A stretch of 64,000 nt of DNA from the NCBI RefSeq assembly GCF_000515115.1, contig NZ_AZXF01000005.1:276004-340003 (forward strand), read 5' to 3'. This DNA comes from Nocardiopsis sp. CNT312 (GTDB taxonomy: Bacteria; Actinomycetota; Actinomycetes; Streptosporangiales; Streptosporangiaceae). Shown here piece by piece: positions 7,492-17,401 of the stretch. Within the stretch, counting starts at the first letter, position 1, and every line of letters starts with the position of its first letter. Under the pieces are notes generated by a model. That model was not told the DNA's origin. It saw only the letters and a list, made by a program, of their open reading frames with translations, and did not search any database. A program made the translations under genes and the position numbers.

Positions 7492-9237
7492 TCAGGAGGC
7501 GGGTTCGAAGGTCCGCGCCATCCGGTCGATCAGCGCGTGGTTGGCCCCCGGGTCGTCCGGGGTCACCAGGAAGAGCGCGTAGCCCTTGGTCTCGGTGTGG
7601 AATCCGCGATTGATGGCGTGCATCTCCCGGCCTCCGCTGGTGAAGGTGAACTCCCAGTCGGCGGCGGTGAGGTAGCCGTCGGCCCAGCCGCCCTGGACCT
7701 CCTCGATGCCGATGAGCTCGTACCCGCTGCCGAAACTCCCGCGCGCCTGCGGCTCGTAGTCGCGCCAGTCGGCAGCGGCGTCGGGCCCCGGGTCGTCGCC
7801 CTGGTCGACGAGCAGGTAGGCACCGTCCGGGCCCCGGAAGTACACCATGTGCCCGTCGCGCTCCTCCGTCCAGTTCTCGGGGACGTCGACGGCGAACCCG
7901 CTGGGGTCCTCGTGACGGACGAGGAAGTCCCACTCGTCCGCCTCCTCCGAGGACGGCGGCGTATCGGCGGCGGTCTCCTCCGGGGGCGGCGCGTCCGAGG
8001 CAGACCCCGTCGCGGGGGACTGCGAACCTTCGCCGGAGCCCTCCACGAGGTCGGCGGAGGCCCCGCCGCCGAGCCGGTTCGCGCTGACCAGGTAGACCGT
8101 CGTCGCGGTGGCGGCGAGGACCACGAGCACGGCCGCGGCGACCAGCAGTCTGCGGACCGCGTTGCCCGGAGCGGGCTCCTCGCCCCGGTCCGACCAGGGC
8201 ACCACGGGGGTCCCGTCCGCTTCGGACGCGGCCCCGGCTCCCGACCCGGCCACGGCCGTCGCGGGTTCGGGTTCCGGAGGCGCCGACGCGGCGGACGTCT
8301 CCGACGTCGTGTCGTGCGCGGCGGTCTCGGGCTCCTCGGGAGCCCCGAACACCTCTGTGGCGGGGACCGGGTCGGGAGCCGGGGCCAAAACCACGGCGGC
8401 CGACGCGTCGGCGTCGCGGAGCCCGCGCAGGCGGGTGCGCACCTCAGCGATCGAGGGGCGGTTCTCCGCCCGCTTCTCGCACAACCCTTCCAGGATCGGG
8501 CGGAGCGCCCCCGCGTGGACCGATGCGGGCAGGTCCTGGGTCACGATCGCCGTCAGCGTCCCCATGGGGGTGGGCCGGTCGAACGGAAGGGAGCCCTCCA
8601 CCGACTGGTAGAGGGTGACGCCCAGGGCCCACGCGTCCGAGGCCGCGGTGGCCGGGTACCCCTCGGCGACCTCCGGTGCCAGGTAGCGGGGCGACCCGAT
8701 GAGCAGGCCGGTGCTGGTCAGATGGGTGGAGCCGTCGACATGGGCGATACCGAAGTCGGTGACCACCGCGCGGTCGTTCCCGGCGATGAGCACGTTGCCG
8801 GGTTTGATGTCGCGGTGCACGATGCCCCGGCCGTGCGCCTCGGACAGGCCCGCGCACATCTGCTCGCCGATGTCGGCGGTCCTGCGCACGGAGAGGCGCT
8901 CCTCCTGACGGACGAGGTCGCCCAGGGAGGGGCCGCGCACCAGCTCCATGACGATCCACGGGCGGCCGTCCACCTCCACGACGTCGAACACCGTGATGAT
9001 GGAGGGGTGGCTCAACTGTGCGGCGCTGCGCGCTTCCCGGAGCATCCGGGTCCTGAGCACCTCGACCTCGCGTTCGGGGAGGTTGGGCGGCGTGGTCAGT
9101 TCCTTGACGGCGACGGGGCGGTCCAGGAGGAGGTCGGTCCCCCGCCACACCCGGCCCATGCCGCCCGCACCGATGACTTCGTCCAAGCGGTACCGGCCGA
9201 CCAGTTCACGGCCGGTTTCGGTTTCGGGGCTTCTCAT
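7492..9237 (-). CDS. Membrane Ser/Thr protein kinase with extracytoplasmic domain
   Basis: This 581-residue Hanks-type kinase has its catalytic domain at about residues 14-270. The glycine loop is VIGAGGMGRVW, VAVKEL carries the ATP lysine, HRDIKPGNVL is the catalytic loop, DFGIA is the metal-binding motif and APEVAEGYPATAASD follows the activation segment. An Ala/Pro/Glu-rich linker leads to one membrane helix (about 359-382, LLVAAAVLVVLAATATTVYL). Outside the membrane is a Ser/Glu-rich stalk and a domain of about 140 residues (SGFAVDVPENWTEERDGH, and so on) resembling lipoprotein or PsbP-like sensor folds. PASTA repeats are absent, so this is not a PknB-type cell-wall kinase. The two P450 genes lie upstream on the same strand; a shared transcript is possible. 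Confidence 0.92.
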   Translation of the reverse strand: MRSPETETGRELVGRYRLDEVIGAGGMGRVWRGTDLLLDRPVAVKELTTPPNLPEREVEVLRTRMLREARSAAQLSHPSIITVFDVVEVDGRPWIVMELVRGPSLGDLVRQEERLSVRRTADIGEQMCAGLSEAHGRGIVHRDIKPGNVLIAGNDRAVVTDFGIAHVDGSTHLTSTGLLIGSPRYLAPEVAEGYPATAASDAWALGVTLYQSVEGSLPFDRPTPMGTLTAIVTQDLPASVHAGALRPILEGLCEKRAENRPSIAEVRTRLRGLRDADASAAVVLAPAPDPVPATEVFGAPEEPETAAHDTTSETSAASAPPEPEPATAVAGSGAGAASEADGTPVVPWSDRGEEPAPGNAVRRLLVAAAVLVVLAATATTVYLVSANRLGGGASADLVEGSGEGSQSPATGSASDAPPPEETAADTPPSSEEADEWDFLVRHEDPSGFAVDVPENWTEERDGHMVYFRGPDGAYLLVDQGDDPGPDAAADWRDYEPQARGSFGSGYELIGIEEVQGGWADGYLTAADWEFTFTSGGREMHAINRGFHTETKGYALFLVTPDDPGANHALIDRMARTFEPAS

Positions 9238-9462
9238 CTCTGATGCGGTTTCCTCTGAGGGGGGAAGGGGGCGGGGACGCGGGGCCGCTCATGAGTGTAG
9301 GGAATCGGGGCGTCCCATGGCACGCCCAGGATCGGCACCGGAGGCGGCCTGATACCGGACACCACGCCCATGATTTGGGGAGACCCGCCGAAAACAGCAG
9401 AGAACATCCCCTTCGCAGAGATGTCCCCCGGGCGTGTCGCCCCGACGTGCCCCCGCGCTCCC

Positions 9463-10776
9463 TCAGGAACCGCGCAGCAGCCTCACCAGGAAGTCGGACA
9501 GGCTCGACAGGACAGACGAGGGACGGCCTCCCTCGGACGGCAACGGGGCCTTGGTCTCCTCCGGTGAACGGCGGCTCGTCGGCGTGAACCGAACCGGAAG
9601 GTCGACAAAGACGGAGGCCAGGTTGGTGACGTACCAGCGCAGTTCCTGTGGAGGAACGGCCAGACCCAGGTCGGGCAGCCGCTCGAACAGCGTGCGCAGC
9701 GCGACGATCGTGATGACGGTGGCCTCGTCGCGGGCCGGGCAGCGGTGCGGTCCGGCCCCCCAGGCGAGGTGGGCGCGGTTGGGGGCCTCCTCCAACCGCT
9801 CGGCGTTCTCCAAACGGTAGAAGTGGTTCGCGGCCGCCAGGCCCAGGAGGATCGGCGTCCCGGCATCGATCACGCGCCCCCCGCCGACCGGGATGTCCAC
9901 ACGCGGGTAGACGGCCGGGAAGTTCGTGATCGGCGGCGACTCCCACAGAACCCGGTCGACGAGCTCGGCGAGAGCGGTCCGGGACGGTGCCCGCCCCGGT
10001 GAGAGGGCCGAACCGGTGAGAGCAGCACGGACGGAGGCGCAGGTGAGCGCGAGGACGGTCTCGACCCCCCACGCCATCATGAGGCGCATCTGCTGGATCA
10101 CCTCCTCGTCGGTCAGCGCGGACCGGTGCCCGATCAGCCGGGACGTGAGGTCCTCACCCGGGTTCGCGTGCTTGGCGGCGACCACTTCCGACAGGGCCCG
10201 TTCGGCCTCGGCGTTGGCGCGTTCGGCGTCCACACCCACCACGACCTTGCGCATGGCCCCGGCGAACCGCAGACCCTGGTCCTCATCGAAACCGAAGAGC
10301 TCGTTCAGGACCAGGATCGGCAGGAGCCGCGCGTACTGGTCGACCAGGTCCACCGTGCCCTGTTCACAGAAGCGGTCGATCAGCCCTCCTGCGTAGCGCT
10401 CGGTGATCTCGCTCAGGTACGTCTCCCGGACGGCCCCGAGGCTGTCCGAGAGCGCCCGCCGGTAGCGTTGGTGCTCGACACCGTCGACGTACAGGGCGTT
10501 GGGCCGCGGGGCCATCATCTGAAGGAGCGAAAAGTCCGGGGCGACCCGGCCCTCACGGAAGTCCTTCCAGTTCCGGGGGTCGTAGGAGAAGTTCGACGTG
10601 TCCCGCGACCACGCGACCAGGGTCTGGTAGTCGGTGACGATCCACGCGTTCACCCCCGGTTCGAGCTCGATCGGGATCAGCGGACCGTACTCGGCCCTCA
10701 GCTTCTCGTACACGGCGTACGGGTCGGGGTGGGGCTCGCTCTGCTGGAACGTGGCGAAGGGGCATCCGGACGTCAC
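9463..10776 (-). CDS. Cytochrome P450, CYP157-like, lacking ExxR
   Basis: This 437-residue soluble P450 is probably a monooxygenase needing ferredoxin. The heme-thiolate loop HLAWGAGPHRCPARDEA places the axial cysteine at about residue 346. The I-helix reads MMAWGVETVLAL, keeping the G-x-E-T core. The K-helix, where nearly all P450s have ExxR, reads DRVLW at residues 274-278. Loss of ExxR in favour of an xxxLW motif is known for the CYP157 family of streptomycetes. The protein starts MTSGCPFATFQQSEPHPDPY, almost the same as the next P450, so the two are tandem duplicates. Substrate unknown. Confidence 0.88.
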   Translation of the reverse strand: MTSGCPFATFQQSEPHPDPYAVYEKLRAEYGPLIPIELEPGVNAWIVTDYQTLVAWSRDTSNFSYDPRNWKDFREGRVAPDFSLLQMMAPRPNALYVDGVEHQRYRRALSDSLGAVRETYLSEITERYAGGLIDRFCEQGTVDLVDQYARLLPILVLNELFGFDEDQGLRFAGAMRKVVVGVDAERANAEAERALSEVVAAKHANPGEDLTSRLIGHRSALTDEEVIQQMRLMMAWGVETVLALTCASVRAALTGSALSPGRAPSRTALAELVDRVLWESPPITNFPAVYPRVDIPVGGGRVIDAGTPILLGLAAANHFYRLENAERLEEAPNRAHLAWGAGPHRCPARDEATVITIVALRTLFERLPDLGLAVPPQELRWYVTNLASVFVDLPVRFTPTSRRSPEETKAPLPSEGGRPSSVLSSLSDFLVRLLRGS

Positions 10777-10953
10777 GGGAACCTCGGCTCGGGGTGGGGG
10801 TCATCGGGGCCGGCCGGACCCCGGCGGGGACCGGCCCCTCCGTATCCGGCACATGTACACCGTGTGGGTCGCACTCGAACATTGCGGCAGGGCACACACA
10901 CTAGCGTTTCAGCTCGTCTAGTACGAGGCTTCGGGCCGCACACGCGAGCACAT

Positions 10954-12294
10954 TCACGAACGCCGGAGCAGCCTGCCCAGGAAACGGGCCAGGGGGCCCG
11001 ACGGCAGCCGTTTGAGGAGGACGCTCCCGTCGCCAACGGTCGACGGCGCATCGGACGAGGAGGCGTCGGGCTCCCGGTCGGGCCGTACCGCCGGTTCCCG
11101 CGCGGTGAACCGGACCGCAAGGCCCGTGGGCAGGCAGAACACGTGGGTCATGAGCCATCGCAGGTCCTCGGGCCGGGAGGCCAGGGCCAAGTCGGGCAGC
11201 CGGTCCAACACCGTGCGCACGGCGACGGTGGCGATGACCAGCGCCTGGTCGCGGGCCGGGCACCGGTGCGGACCCACCCCCCAGGCCAGATGGGCTCGGC
11301 TGGGCGCCTCCTCCAGCAGTGCGGCGTTCTCCAGGCGGTAGAAGTGGTTGGCCGCGGCGAAGCCCAACAGGATCGGTGTCCCCGCCTCGATCGTCCTGCC
11401 ACCGCCGAGCGGCACCTCCGTGCGCGGATAGAGGGCGGGGTAGTTGGTGATCGGCGGCGCCTCCCACAGGACCCGGTCGAGGAGCTCACCGAGGACGGCG
11501 TCGGAGAGGGCGCGCCCCGTGTGGGACGGGGAGTCGCTGAGAAGCAGCCGTGTGGAGCTGAAGATCAGGTCGGTGGTCGTGTGGAGGGCGATGGTGATGA
11601 CGACGCGGAGTTGCAGGATCACCTCCTCGTCCGTGAGCGCCGACCGGTGCTGGAGCAGCCGCGAGATGAGGTCGTCGCCGGGCTCGACCCGCTTGGCCGC
11701 GATCGCCTCGGACAGGGCCCGGTCGGACTCCTCCACGGACCGCGTGAGGTCGCCGCCGGTCCACAGGTCGTTGATGGCCTGCCCGAAGCGCAGTCCCTGG
11801 TCCTCGGTGAGCCCGAAGAGCTCGTTGACCACCAGGAGCGGCAGCAGTCGCGCGTACTCGAAGTACAGGTCGGCGCTGCCGCGCTCACAGAAGGTGTCGA
11901 TGAGGCCGTCGGCGTAGCGCCGGGTCGCGGCACGCACGTCCCCCTCCTGGACCGCGTCCAGTGCGTCGGCGATCGCCCCCCGGTAGCGCTGGTGCTCGGC
12001 GCCGTCGGTGAACAGCGCACTGGGCCGCGGTGCCATCAGCACCGCGAGCCGGGAGTCCGGAGCGATTCGCCCCTCGCGGAAGTCCTCCCAGGTGCGGGGG
12101 TCGTGGGTGAAGGTCACGGTGTCCCGGGACCAGGAGATGATCAGCTCGTAGTCGGTGAGGATCCACGCCCTGACACCGGGTTCCAGTTCGATGGGGATGA
12201 CCGCGCCGTACTCGTCCCTGAGGCCCGCGTACACAGCGTAGGGGTCGGGGTGCGGTTCGCTCTGCTGGAATGTGCCGAAGGGGCAGGATGTCAC
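10954..12294 (-). CDS. Cytochrome P450, CYP157-like paralogue
   Basis: This 446-residue P450 is a tandem paralogue of its downstream neighbour. The N-terminus (CPFGTFQQSEPHPDPYAVYA), the heme loop (HLAWGVGPHRCPARDQA, cysteine about 345) and the intervening sequence are closely alike. Like its sister it has DRVLW (about 273-277) where ExxR is expected. Its I-helix is further altered: ITIALHTTTDLI has lost both the conserved glycine and the acidic residue used in proton delivery. Either the chemistry differs or this copy is catalytically weak. A 177-bp gap separates the pair, so each may have its own promoter. Confidence 0.87.
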   Translation of the reverse strand: MTSCPFGTFQQSEPHPDPYAVYAGLRDEYGAVIPIELEPGVRAWILTDYELIISWSRDTVTFTHDPRTWEDFREGRIAPDSRLAVLMAPRPSALFTDGAEHQRYRGAIADALDAVQEGDVRAATRRYADGLIDTFCERGSADLYFEYARLLPLLVVNELFGLTEDQGLRFGQAINDLWTGGDLTRSVEESDRALSEAIAAKRVEPGDDLISRLLQHRSALTDEEVILQLRVVITIALHTTTDLIFSSTRLLLSDSPSHTGRALSDAVLGELLDRVLWEAPPITNYPALYPRTEVPLGGGRTIEAGTPILLGFAAANHFYRLENAALLEEAPSRAHLAWGVGPHRCPARDQALVIATVAVRTVLDRLPDLALASRPEDLRWLMTHVFCLPTGLAVRFTAREPAVRPDREPDASSSDAPSTVGDGSVLLKRLPSGPLARFLGRLLRRS

Positions 12295-12366
12295 GGGGCC
12301 TCGTACTGGGTGTCGTCGACGCGCGCGGCCACCCTAACGTGAGGTGACGGGCGAAAGTGGGACCCC

Positions 12367-12396
12367 CGCGCCCCGGGCGGGTACGCCCGGGGCGCG
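12367..12396 (-). terminator. Terminator of the copper operon
   Basis: A perfect 13-bp inverted repeat (CGCGCCCCGGGCG) with a GGTA loop begins 11 bp past the copA stop on the minus strand. Confidence 0.8.
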
Positions 12397-12406
12397 GAGA
12401 CGGTGT

Positions 12407-14707
12407 TCAGCGGGTCCCGGGCGTACCGTCGGCGGGATCGGTCAGCGGCCGGAACCGGCGCAGGCGCTGGCTGTTGCCGACCACGAACAGGCTCGACGCG
12501 GCCATGGCCGCCCCCGCGAGCATCGGGTTGAGCAGGCCCAGCGCCGCCAGCGGCAGTGCCGCGGTGTTGTAGGCGAAGGCCCAGAACAAGTTCCCCTTGA
12601 TGGTGGACAGGGTCCTGCGCGAGAGCCGTACCGCGTCCGCCGCCGCACGCAGGTCTCCGCGGACCAGGGTGAGGTCCCCCGCCTCGATCGCGGCGTCCGT
12701 ACCCGTCCCCATGGACAGGCCCAGGTCGGCCTGGGCGAGCGCCGCCGCGTCGTTGACGCCGTCGCCGACCATGGCTACGACGCGCCCCTGGGCCTGCAAC
12801 CGCTTGACGGCGTCGACCTTGCCGCTCGGCAGGACCCCGGCGATCACCTCGTCGATCCCGACCTCGTCGGCCACCGCCCGGGCGACGGTGGCGTTGTCAC
12901 CGGTGAGCAGAATGGGGGTGAGCCCCAGGTCGCGGAATCGGCGGACCGCCTCGGCGCTGGTGGGCTTGGGACGGTCGGCCACCGCCAGCACACCGCGGGC
13001 CCGGCCGTCCCAGCCGATTGCCACGGCTGTGCGGCCCTCGGACTCGGCGGCGGCGACCGCCGCCGCCAGTTCCTTGGGCAGCGCGCACGACCATTCCCCC
13101 TCCAGCAGGGCGGGTCGGCCCGCCACGGCGGTGTGCCCGTCCACGGTGCCCCGGACGCCGAGGCCCTCGATCCCAGCGAAATCGGTGACGGCGGGCAGCG
13201 TGCCGACACGGTCGGCCGCGCCCCGGGCGACGGCGCGGGCCACGGGGTGCTCTGAGGCGTGCTCCAGTGCTCCGGCGATCCGCAGGAGCGTGTCCCGGTC
13301 CTCCCCGTCCGCGGGAACGGCGTCCACGAGCGCCATGTGCCCGGTCGTGACGGTGCCGGTCTTGTCCAGGACGACGGTGTCGACGCGGCGCGTGTCCTCC
13401 AGGACCTCGGGTCCCTTGATGAGGATGCCGAGCCGAGCACCCCTGCCGGTGCCGACCATGAGTGCCATCGGGGTGGCCAGGCCGAGCGCGCACGGGCAGG
13501 CGATGATGAGCACGGCGACGGCGGTGGTGAACGCGGTGGCGGCGGGTGCGCCGGTGGCGAGCCAGAGTCCGAGTGTGGCGACGGCGAGCACGATCACGGC
13601 CGGGACGAAGACGCCGGAGACCCGGTCGGCGAGCCGCTGTGCGGCGGCCTTGCCGTTCTGTGCCTCCTCCACCAGGCGCGCCATCTGTGCCAGGCGGGTT
13701 TCGGAGCCCACCCGCTCCGCACGGACGACGAGGCGTCCCCCCGCGTTGACGGTGGCACCGACGACAGCCGATCCGGGGGCGACCTCCACCGGGACGGACT
13801 CGCCGGTGAGCATGCTCATGTCGACCGCGGAGGTGCCCTCCTCGACGGTGCCGTCGGTGGCGATCTTCTCGCCGGGGCGGACCACGAAGCGGTCGCCGAC
13901 GACCAGGCGGTCCGCCGGGACGGACTCCTCCCGGGCGTCGGCGCCCGCGCCCCTCAGGACGAACACCTGCTTGGCTCCGAGCTCGAGGAGGGCGCGCAGC
14001 GCGGCCCCGGCACGGCGCTTGGAGCGGGCCTCGACGTACTTGCCGACGAGGAGGAAGGAGGTGACGCCCGCGGCGACCTCCAGGTAGATGTCACCAGAGC
14101 CGTCGGTACGGGCGATCGTTAACGTGAAGGCGTGCGTCATGCCCGGGTCGCCGGCCGTGCCGAGGAAGAGGGCGTACAGCGACCACGAATAGGCGGTGCC
14201 CACCCCAAGCGAGACCAGTGTGTCCATGGTGGCCGCGCCCAGGCGCAGGTTCTTCCACGCCGAACGGTGGAAGGGCAGCGCACCCCAGACGGCGACGGGC
14301 GAGGCCAGGGCCAGGGAGGCCCACTGCCAGTGGGTGAACTGGAGGGCGGGGACCATGGCGAGGGCGATGACGGGGACGGACAGCGCGAGGCAGACCAGCA
14401 TCCGGTCACGCAGGTCCCGTGTGGGGTCGTCCTCCTCCGGTTCCGCACTGCCGGGTTCCGGTCGCGGCGGCGCGGCCGTGTATCCGGCCTTCTCCACCTG
14501 GGCGACGAGTTCCCCGACCGGGACGGGGGCACCCTCGAAGGACACGTGCGCCCGCTCCGTCGCGAAGTTGACGCTGGCGCTGACGCCCTCGATCCGGTTG
14601 AGCCGCTTCTCGATCCGGTTGGCGCACGCGGCGCAGGTCATGCCTCCGATGGCCAGTTCGACCGACGCGGTGCCAGCGTCTCTCGTCCGGGTCCTGCTCG
14701 TGTTCAT
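12407..14707 (-). CDS. copA: Copper-translocating P1B-type ATPase
   Basis: This inner-membrane Cu(I) efflux pump has about 766 residues from ATG 14707. An N-terminal heavy-metal-associated domain carries GMTCAAC. The transmembrane ion site is the CPC in [12 protein letters not shown]. The phosphorylation motif is [12 protein letters not shown], the HP motif is [12 protein letters not shown] and the hinge is [12 protein letters not shown]. About eight helices are seen. The ATG is preferred over GTG 14737 because GGAG lies 6 nt before it. It is downstream of copZ on the same strand, with a CsoR-like site ahead of both. CPC plus MTCxxC indicates copper (or silver) rather than Zn/Cd. Confidence 0.95.
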   Translation of the reverse strand: MNTSRTRTRDAGTASVELAIGGMTCAACANRIEKRLNRIEGVSASVNFATERAHVSFEGAPVPVGELVAQVEKAGYTAAPPRPEPGSAEPEEDDPTRDLRDRMLVCLALSVPVIALAMVPALQFTHWQWASLALASPVAVWGALPFHRSAWKNLRLGAATMDTLVSLGVGTAYSWSLYALFLGTAGDPGMTHAFTLTIARTDGSGDIYLEVAAGVTSFLLVGKYVEARSKRRAGAALRALLELGAKQVFVLRGAGADAREESVPADRLVVGDRFVVRPGEKIATDGTVEEGTSAVDMSMLTGESVPVEVAPGSAVVGATVNAGGRLVVRAERVGSETRLAQMARLVEEAQNGKAAAQRLADRVSGVFVPAVIVLAVATLGLWLATGAPAATAFTTAVAVLIIACPCALGLATPMALMVGTGRGARLGILIKGPEVLEDTRRVDTVVLDKTGTVTTGHMALVDAVPADGEDRDTLLRIAGALEHASEHPVARAVARGAADRVGTLPAVTDFAGIEGLGVRGTVDGHTAVAGRPALLEGEWSCALPKELAAAVAAAESEGRTAVAIGWDGRARGVLAVADRPKPTSAEAVRRFRDLGLTPILLTGDNATVARAVADEVGIDEVIAGVLPSGKVDAVKRLQAQGRVVAMVGDGVNDAAALAQADLGLSMGTGTDAAIEAGDLTLVRGDLRAAADAVRLSRRTLSTIKGNLFWAFAYNTAALPLAALGLLNPMLAGAAMAASSLFVVGNSQRLRRFRPLTDPADGTPGTR

Positions 14708-14751
14708 GTCACGCTCCAGCGCGGTGGTCCGTGTCACCGGGGGCGGCCGTG

Positions 14752-14967
14752 TCAGCCGCGCACCCCGTATCCGGCCTCGTCGATGGCGGAGCGGACGGAG
14801 TCCGCGTCCACGGGTCCATCACCGGTGACGGTCACCCTGCCGGTCTCCAGGTCGACCTCGACCCCGGTGACCCCGGGGACCGCGGTCACCTCCTCGGTGA
14901 CGGCGCCGACACAGTGTCCGCAGCTCATGCCCTCGACGTTGTAGACAGCGGTGGTCGTGGCAGCCAT
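14752..14967 (-). CDS. copZ: Copper chaperone, heavy-metal-associated domain
   Basis: This 71-residue single-domain protein has the Cu(I)-binding motif GMSCGHC at residues 13-19 and a beta-alpha-beta-beta-alpha-beta pattern ([18 protein letters not shown]). It delivers copper to the CopA N-terminal domain or to the sensor. It is the first gene of the two-gene copper operon, 44 bp before the copA start used here. Confidence 0.95.
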   Translation of the reverse strand: MAATTTAVYNVEGMSCGHCVGAVTEEVTAVPGVTGVEVDLETGRVTVTGDGPVDADSVRSAIDEAGYGVRG

Positions 14968-15029
14968 GTCGCCTCCTGAGTGCGTGTGCTTCGCAGCGGC
15001 CCCTTGGGGACCGCTCCTACCTCCTCAAC

Positions 15030-15049
15030 CATACCCCCTATGGGTATAT
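15030..15049 (-). promoter_or_regulatory. CsoR-like copper operator
   Basis: The sequence ATACCCCCTATGGGTATAT is a pseudo-palindrome of the kind bound by CsoR family Cu(I) sensors (TACCC...GGGTA arms). It lies about 65 bp upstream of copZ. No csoR gene is visible in the window, so a repressor encoded elsewhere is inferred. Confidence 0.7.
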
Positions 15050-15098
15050 TCCGCGGGGCCGCCCCCCAGGACCGGGAGGGCATCATGAACAGCGTGGA

Positions 15099-15122
15099 GG
15101 GCGGTCCCGCACGGGACCGCCC
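15099..15122 (-). terminator. Terminator after GNAT gene
   Basis: A perfect 10-bp stem (GGGCGGTCCC) with a GCAC loop lies 39 bp past the stop of the GNAT acetyltransferase. Confidence 0.8.
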
Positions 15123-15160
15123 TCACCCTCCTGTTCTGCGCGCCCCTCCAGGCGCGGAGC

Positions 15161-15760
15161 TCATGCCGCCTTCAGTTCCAGCCGAGCCACCCATCGCTCA
15201 CTCGCGTGGTGCGGGGCGAGGGAGAACCCGGCCCTGCGAAACATCTCGACGGTGCCCGTGGAGACCTCCGCGCTGGGTGCCCGGCCGCCCGCGGTGTCGA
15301 CGGGATAGGCCTCCAGTATCCGGGCGCCGTTGGCCCTGGCGTACTCGACGGCCCCGTCCAACAGTCGGGTCCCGAGGCCCCGGCGTCGGCGGCGCGGCGG
15401 CAGCCAGAAGCACACGAGCGCCCACACCCCGGGTTCGCCGGGGTCGGCGGGGCGCAGGGCGCGCGACCGCGACAGCCGGATGTAGTCCTCCCTCGGGGCC
15501 ACCGAGACCCAGCCGCAGGGCCCGTCGGGGTCGTAGGCGATCAGGCCGGGAACGCGCCCCTCCAGGGTCAGGCGCCGCAGCTCCAGCCGGTTGTCCAGGC
15601 CCCGCCGCGAGCGCTCGCACGAGGTGCTCGCCGTGTGGTCCTTCGCCCGCCTGCGGAAGAACGTGCACCAGCAGTGTCCATGGGCGCCGGTCGGTCCGAA
15701 CAGGGTCTCCAGCTCCTCCCACCGCTCTGCGGTGGCGGGTTCGACTGAGACGAGGGACAT
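15161..15760 (-). CDS. GNAT family N-acetyltransferase
   Basis: This 199-residue acetyl-CoA-dependent acetyltransferase has core strands that include WVSVAPREDYIRL and VWALVCFWLPPR. The acetyl-CoA-binding motif A is RRRRGLGTRLLDGAVEYARA, followed by the C-terminal TGTVEMFRRAGFS typical of the fold. The N-terminal HCWCTFFRRRAKDH is found in a common actinobacterial subgroup. ATG 15760 is chosen because the fold begins at once. Substrate unknown. It is transcribed alone and ends at a clear hairpin. Confidence 0.87.
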   Translation of the reverse strand: MSLVSVEPATAERWEELETLFGPTGAHGHCWCTFFRRRAKDHTASTSCERSRRGLDNRLELRRLTLEGRVPGLIAYDPDGPCGWVSVAPREDYIRLSRSRALRPADPGEPGVWALVCFWLPPRRRRRGLGTRLLDGAVEYARANGARILEAYPVDTAGGRAPSAEVSTGTVEMFRRAGFSLAPHHASERWVARLELKAA

Positions 15761-15900
15761 CGGGCTCCTTCGGCGATCACGGTCCGCCACTGTGATGTAG
15801 AACACTATCGTGTCGAGCCTGCGACCGAAAGAAGCGGGATGCCGTAAAACACGGGCTTTTCGAGCCGTCGATCCGTCCCGGCACACCGTTGAACGGAGGG

Positions 15901-15936
15901 GCCGCTCGGGGCGGGGCCGGCCCCGCCCCGAGCGGC
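15901..15936 (-). terminator. Strong terminator after AGCS symporter
   Basis: A perfect 18-bp inverted repeat (GCCGCTCGGGGCGGGGCC and its complement, no spacer) lies 7 bp downstream of the symporter stop on the minus strand. Confidence 0.85.
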
Positions 15937-15943
15937 CGGGCGG

Positions 15944-17401
15944 TCAGGACGGGACACCGGCGGGGGCCCCGGTCCGGGCCTCCTCCTCCGATTCCCAGCA
16001 CTCGACCCCGCGCAGACCGGGGATGCGGTCGCGGGTGAAGACCGGGTCGCGCCCCTCCTTGCGCTGCCGGTTGTAGTCCTTGAGCAGGCGGAAGGCGATC
16101 ACCGCCAGGGGTGCGACCGCCACCAGGTTGACCAGGGCCATCAGGCCCATCGTGGTGTCGGCCAGCGTCCAGATGAGGTCGACCGAACCGAGCGCGCCCA
16201 GGAAGGTCGCCGCCAGGAACACGATCTTGTAGCCGAAGCGCACACGCCTGCTGTCCGTCATGTAGGCGATATTGGACTCGCCGTAGTAGTAGTTGCCGAG
16301 TACCGAGGTGAACGCGACCAGCAGGATGATCAGCGTCATCAGGTGCAGTGCCCACGGCCCCAGCGCGGCCATGACCGCCTGCTGGGCCAGGTCTCCCTCC
16401 AGTCCGCCGTCGGGCGGCCCCTCGGAGGCCAGCAGGATGGTGAAGGCGGTGACCGTGCACAGGACGAGGGTGTCGAAATACACGCCCAGGGTCTGGACCA
16501 GCCCCTGTTTGACCGGGTGCGTGACCGAGGCGCTGGCCGCGGCGATGGGCGCCGAGCCCAGGCCCGCCTCGTTGGAGAACATCCCGCGCCGGATCCCCTG
16601 GACGATCACGGTGCCCAGAGCGGCCGCGCCGAACTCCCGGATGCCGAACGCGTGCTCGAAGATCATCACGAACACACCGGGGACGGCCTCGTAGTTCATC
16701 GCCATCACGACCAGGCCGATGAGCACGTACAGCGCCGCGAAGGACGGGATGAGGGCCTCCGCGGTGCGCGCGATCCGCCGGACACCGCCGAAGATCACCA
16801 GGGCGGTGGCCGCGACGAGTACGGCACCGACACCCGCCGACAGCCCCATGCCCGACCCCAGGCCCAGGGTCTCGGAGGAGTTGCTGACCGCGCCCGCGAT
16901 GGTGTTGCTCTGCACCGCGTTGAACACCATCGGGAAGGTCAGGATGAGCACGACCGCGAACAGGACGCCCAGCCAGCGCTGCCCCAGGCCGCGCTCCATG
17001 TAGTAGGCGGGTCCACCGCGGTACCCGGTACTGCTGCGGGTCTTGTAGAGCTGGGCGAGGGAGGCCTCGACGAAGCTGGCGCCTCCCACCACCAGCGCCA
17101 TCAGCCACATCCAGAACACCGCACCCGGACCGCCGAGCGCGATGGCGACCGAGACGCCGACGATGTTCCCCGTCCCCACGCGGGCCGCGGCCGAGATCAT
17201 GAACGCCTGGAGGGAGGAGACGGCCTTCTTGCCGTCCGGCGCCGTCTCAGGCTTGCTCCTGAGCACCCGGAACATTTCGGGCAGCATCCGGAACTGGGCC
17301 AGCCCCGAGCCGACAGTGAAGTACAGGCTGGCGACGATGAGGACGCCGATCACGACCCACCACAGGTAGCCGTTGGCCTCGGCGATGACTTCGGTTAACA
17401 C
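15944..17401 (-). CDS. Alanine/glycine:cation symporter (AGCS family)
   Basis: This 485-residue Na+ (or H+)-coupled amino-acid importer has about 10-11 membrane helices. Family motifs are visible: SLQAFMISAAARVGTGNIVG early, GAVFWMWLMALVVGGASFVE, and the GIRRGMFSNEAGLGSAP segment that is highly conserved in AGCS proteins. The Asn in VGTGNIVGV is the sodium-site position in this family. The start is GTG 17401 (MLTEV). The C-terminus is a short charged cytoplasmic tail. It is monocistronic, with a strong terminator. Confidence 0.93.
   Translation of the reverse strand: MLTEVIAEANGYLWWVVIGVLIVASLYFTVGSGLAQFRMLPEMFRVLRSKPETAPDGKKAVSSLQAFMISAAARVGTGNIVGVSVAIALGGPGAVFWMWLMALVVGGASFVEASLAQLYKTRSSTGYRGGPAYYMERGLGQRWLGVLFAVVLILTFPMVFNAVQSNTIAGAVSNSSETLGLGSGMGLSAGVGAVLVAATALVIFGGVRRIARTAEALIPSFAALYVLIGLVVMAMNYEAVPGVFVMIFEHAFGIREFGAAALGTVIVQGIRRGMFSNEAGLGSAPIAAASASVTHPVKQGLVQTLGVYFDTLVLCTVTAFTILLASEGPPDGGLEGDLAQQAVMAALGPWALHLMTLIILLVAFTSVLGNYYYGESNIAYMTDSRRVRFGYKIVFLAATFLGALGSVDLIWTLADTTMGLMALVNLVAVAPLAVIAFRLLKDYNRQRKEGRDPVFTRDRIPGLRGVECWESEEEARTGAPAGVPS

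Noticed and set aside
7492..12294. Conservon-type operon (sensor kinase, roadblock, DUF742, GTPase, P450)
   Set aside because: CYP157-like P450s are often found in conservons, but none of the other conservon genes is present. The neighbour is a Ser/Thr kinase.
10126..12342. Very long plus-strand open frame opposite the P450 genes
   Set aside because: It is the antisense shadow of two well-supported P450 genes. High GC suppresses stop codons, and the translation is low-complexity Gly/Arg/Val with no domain.
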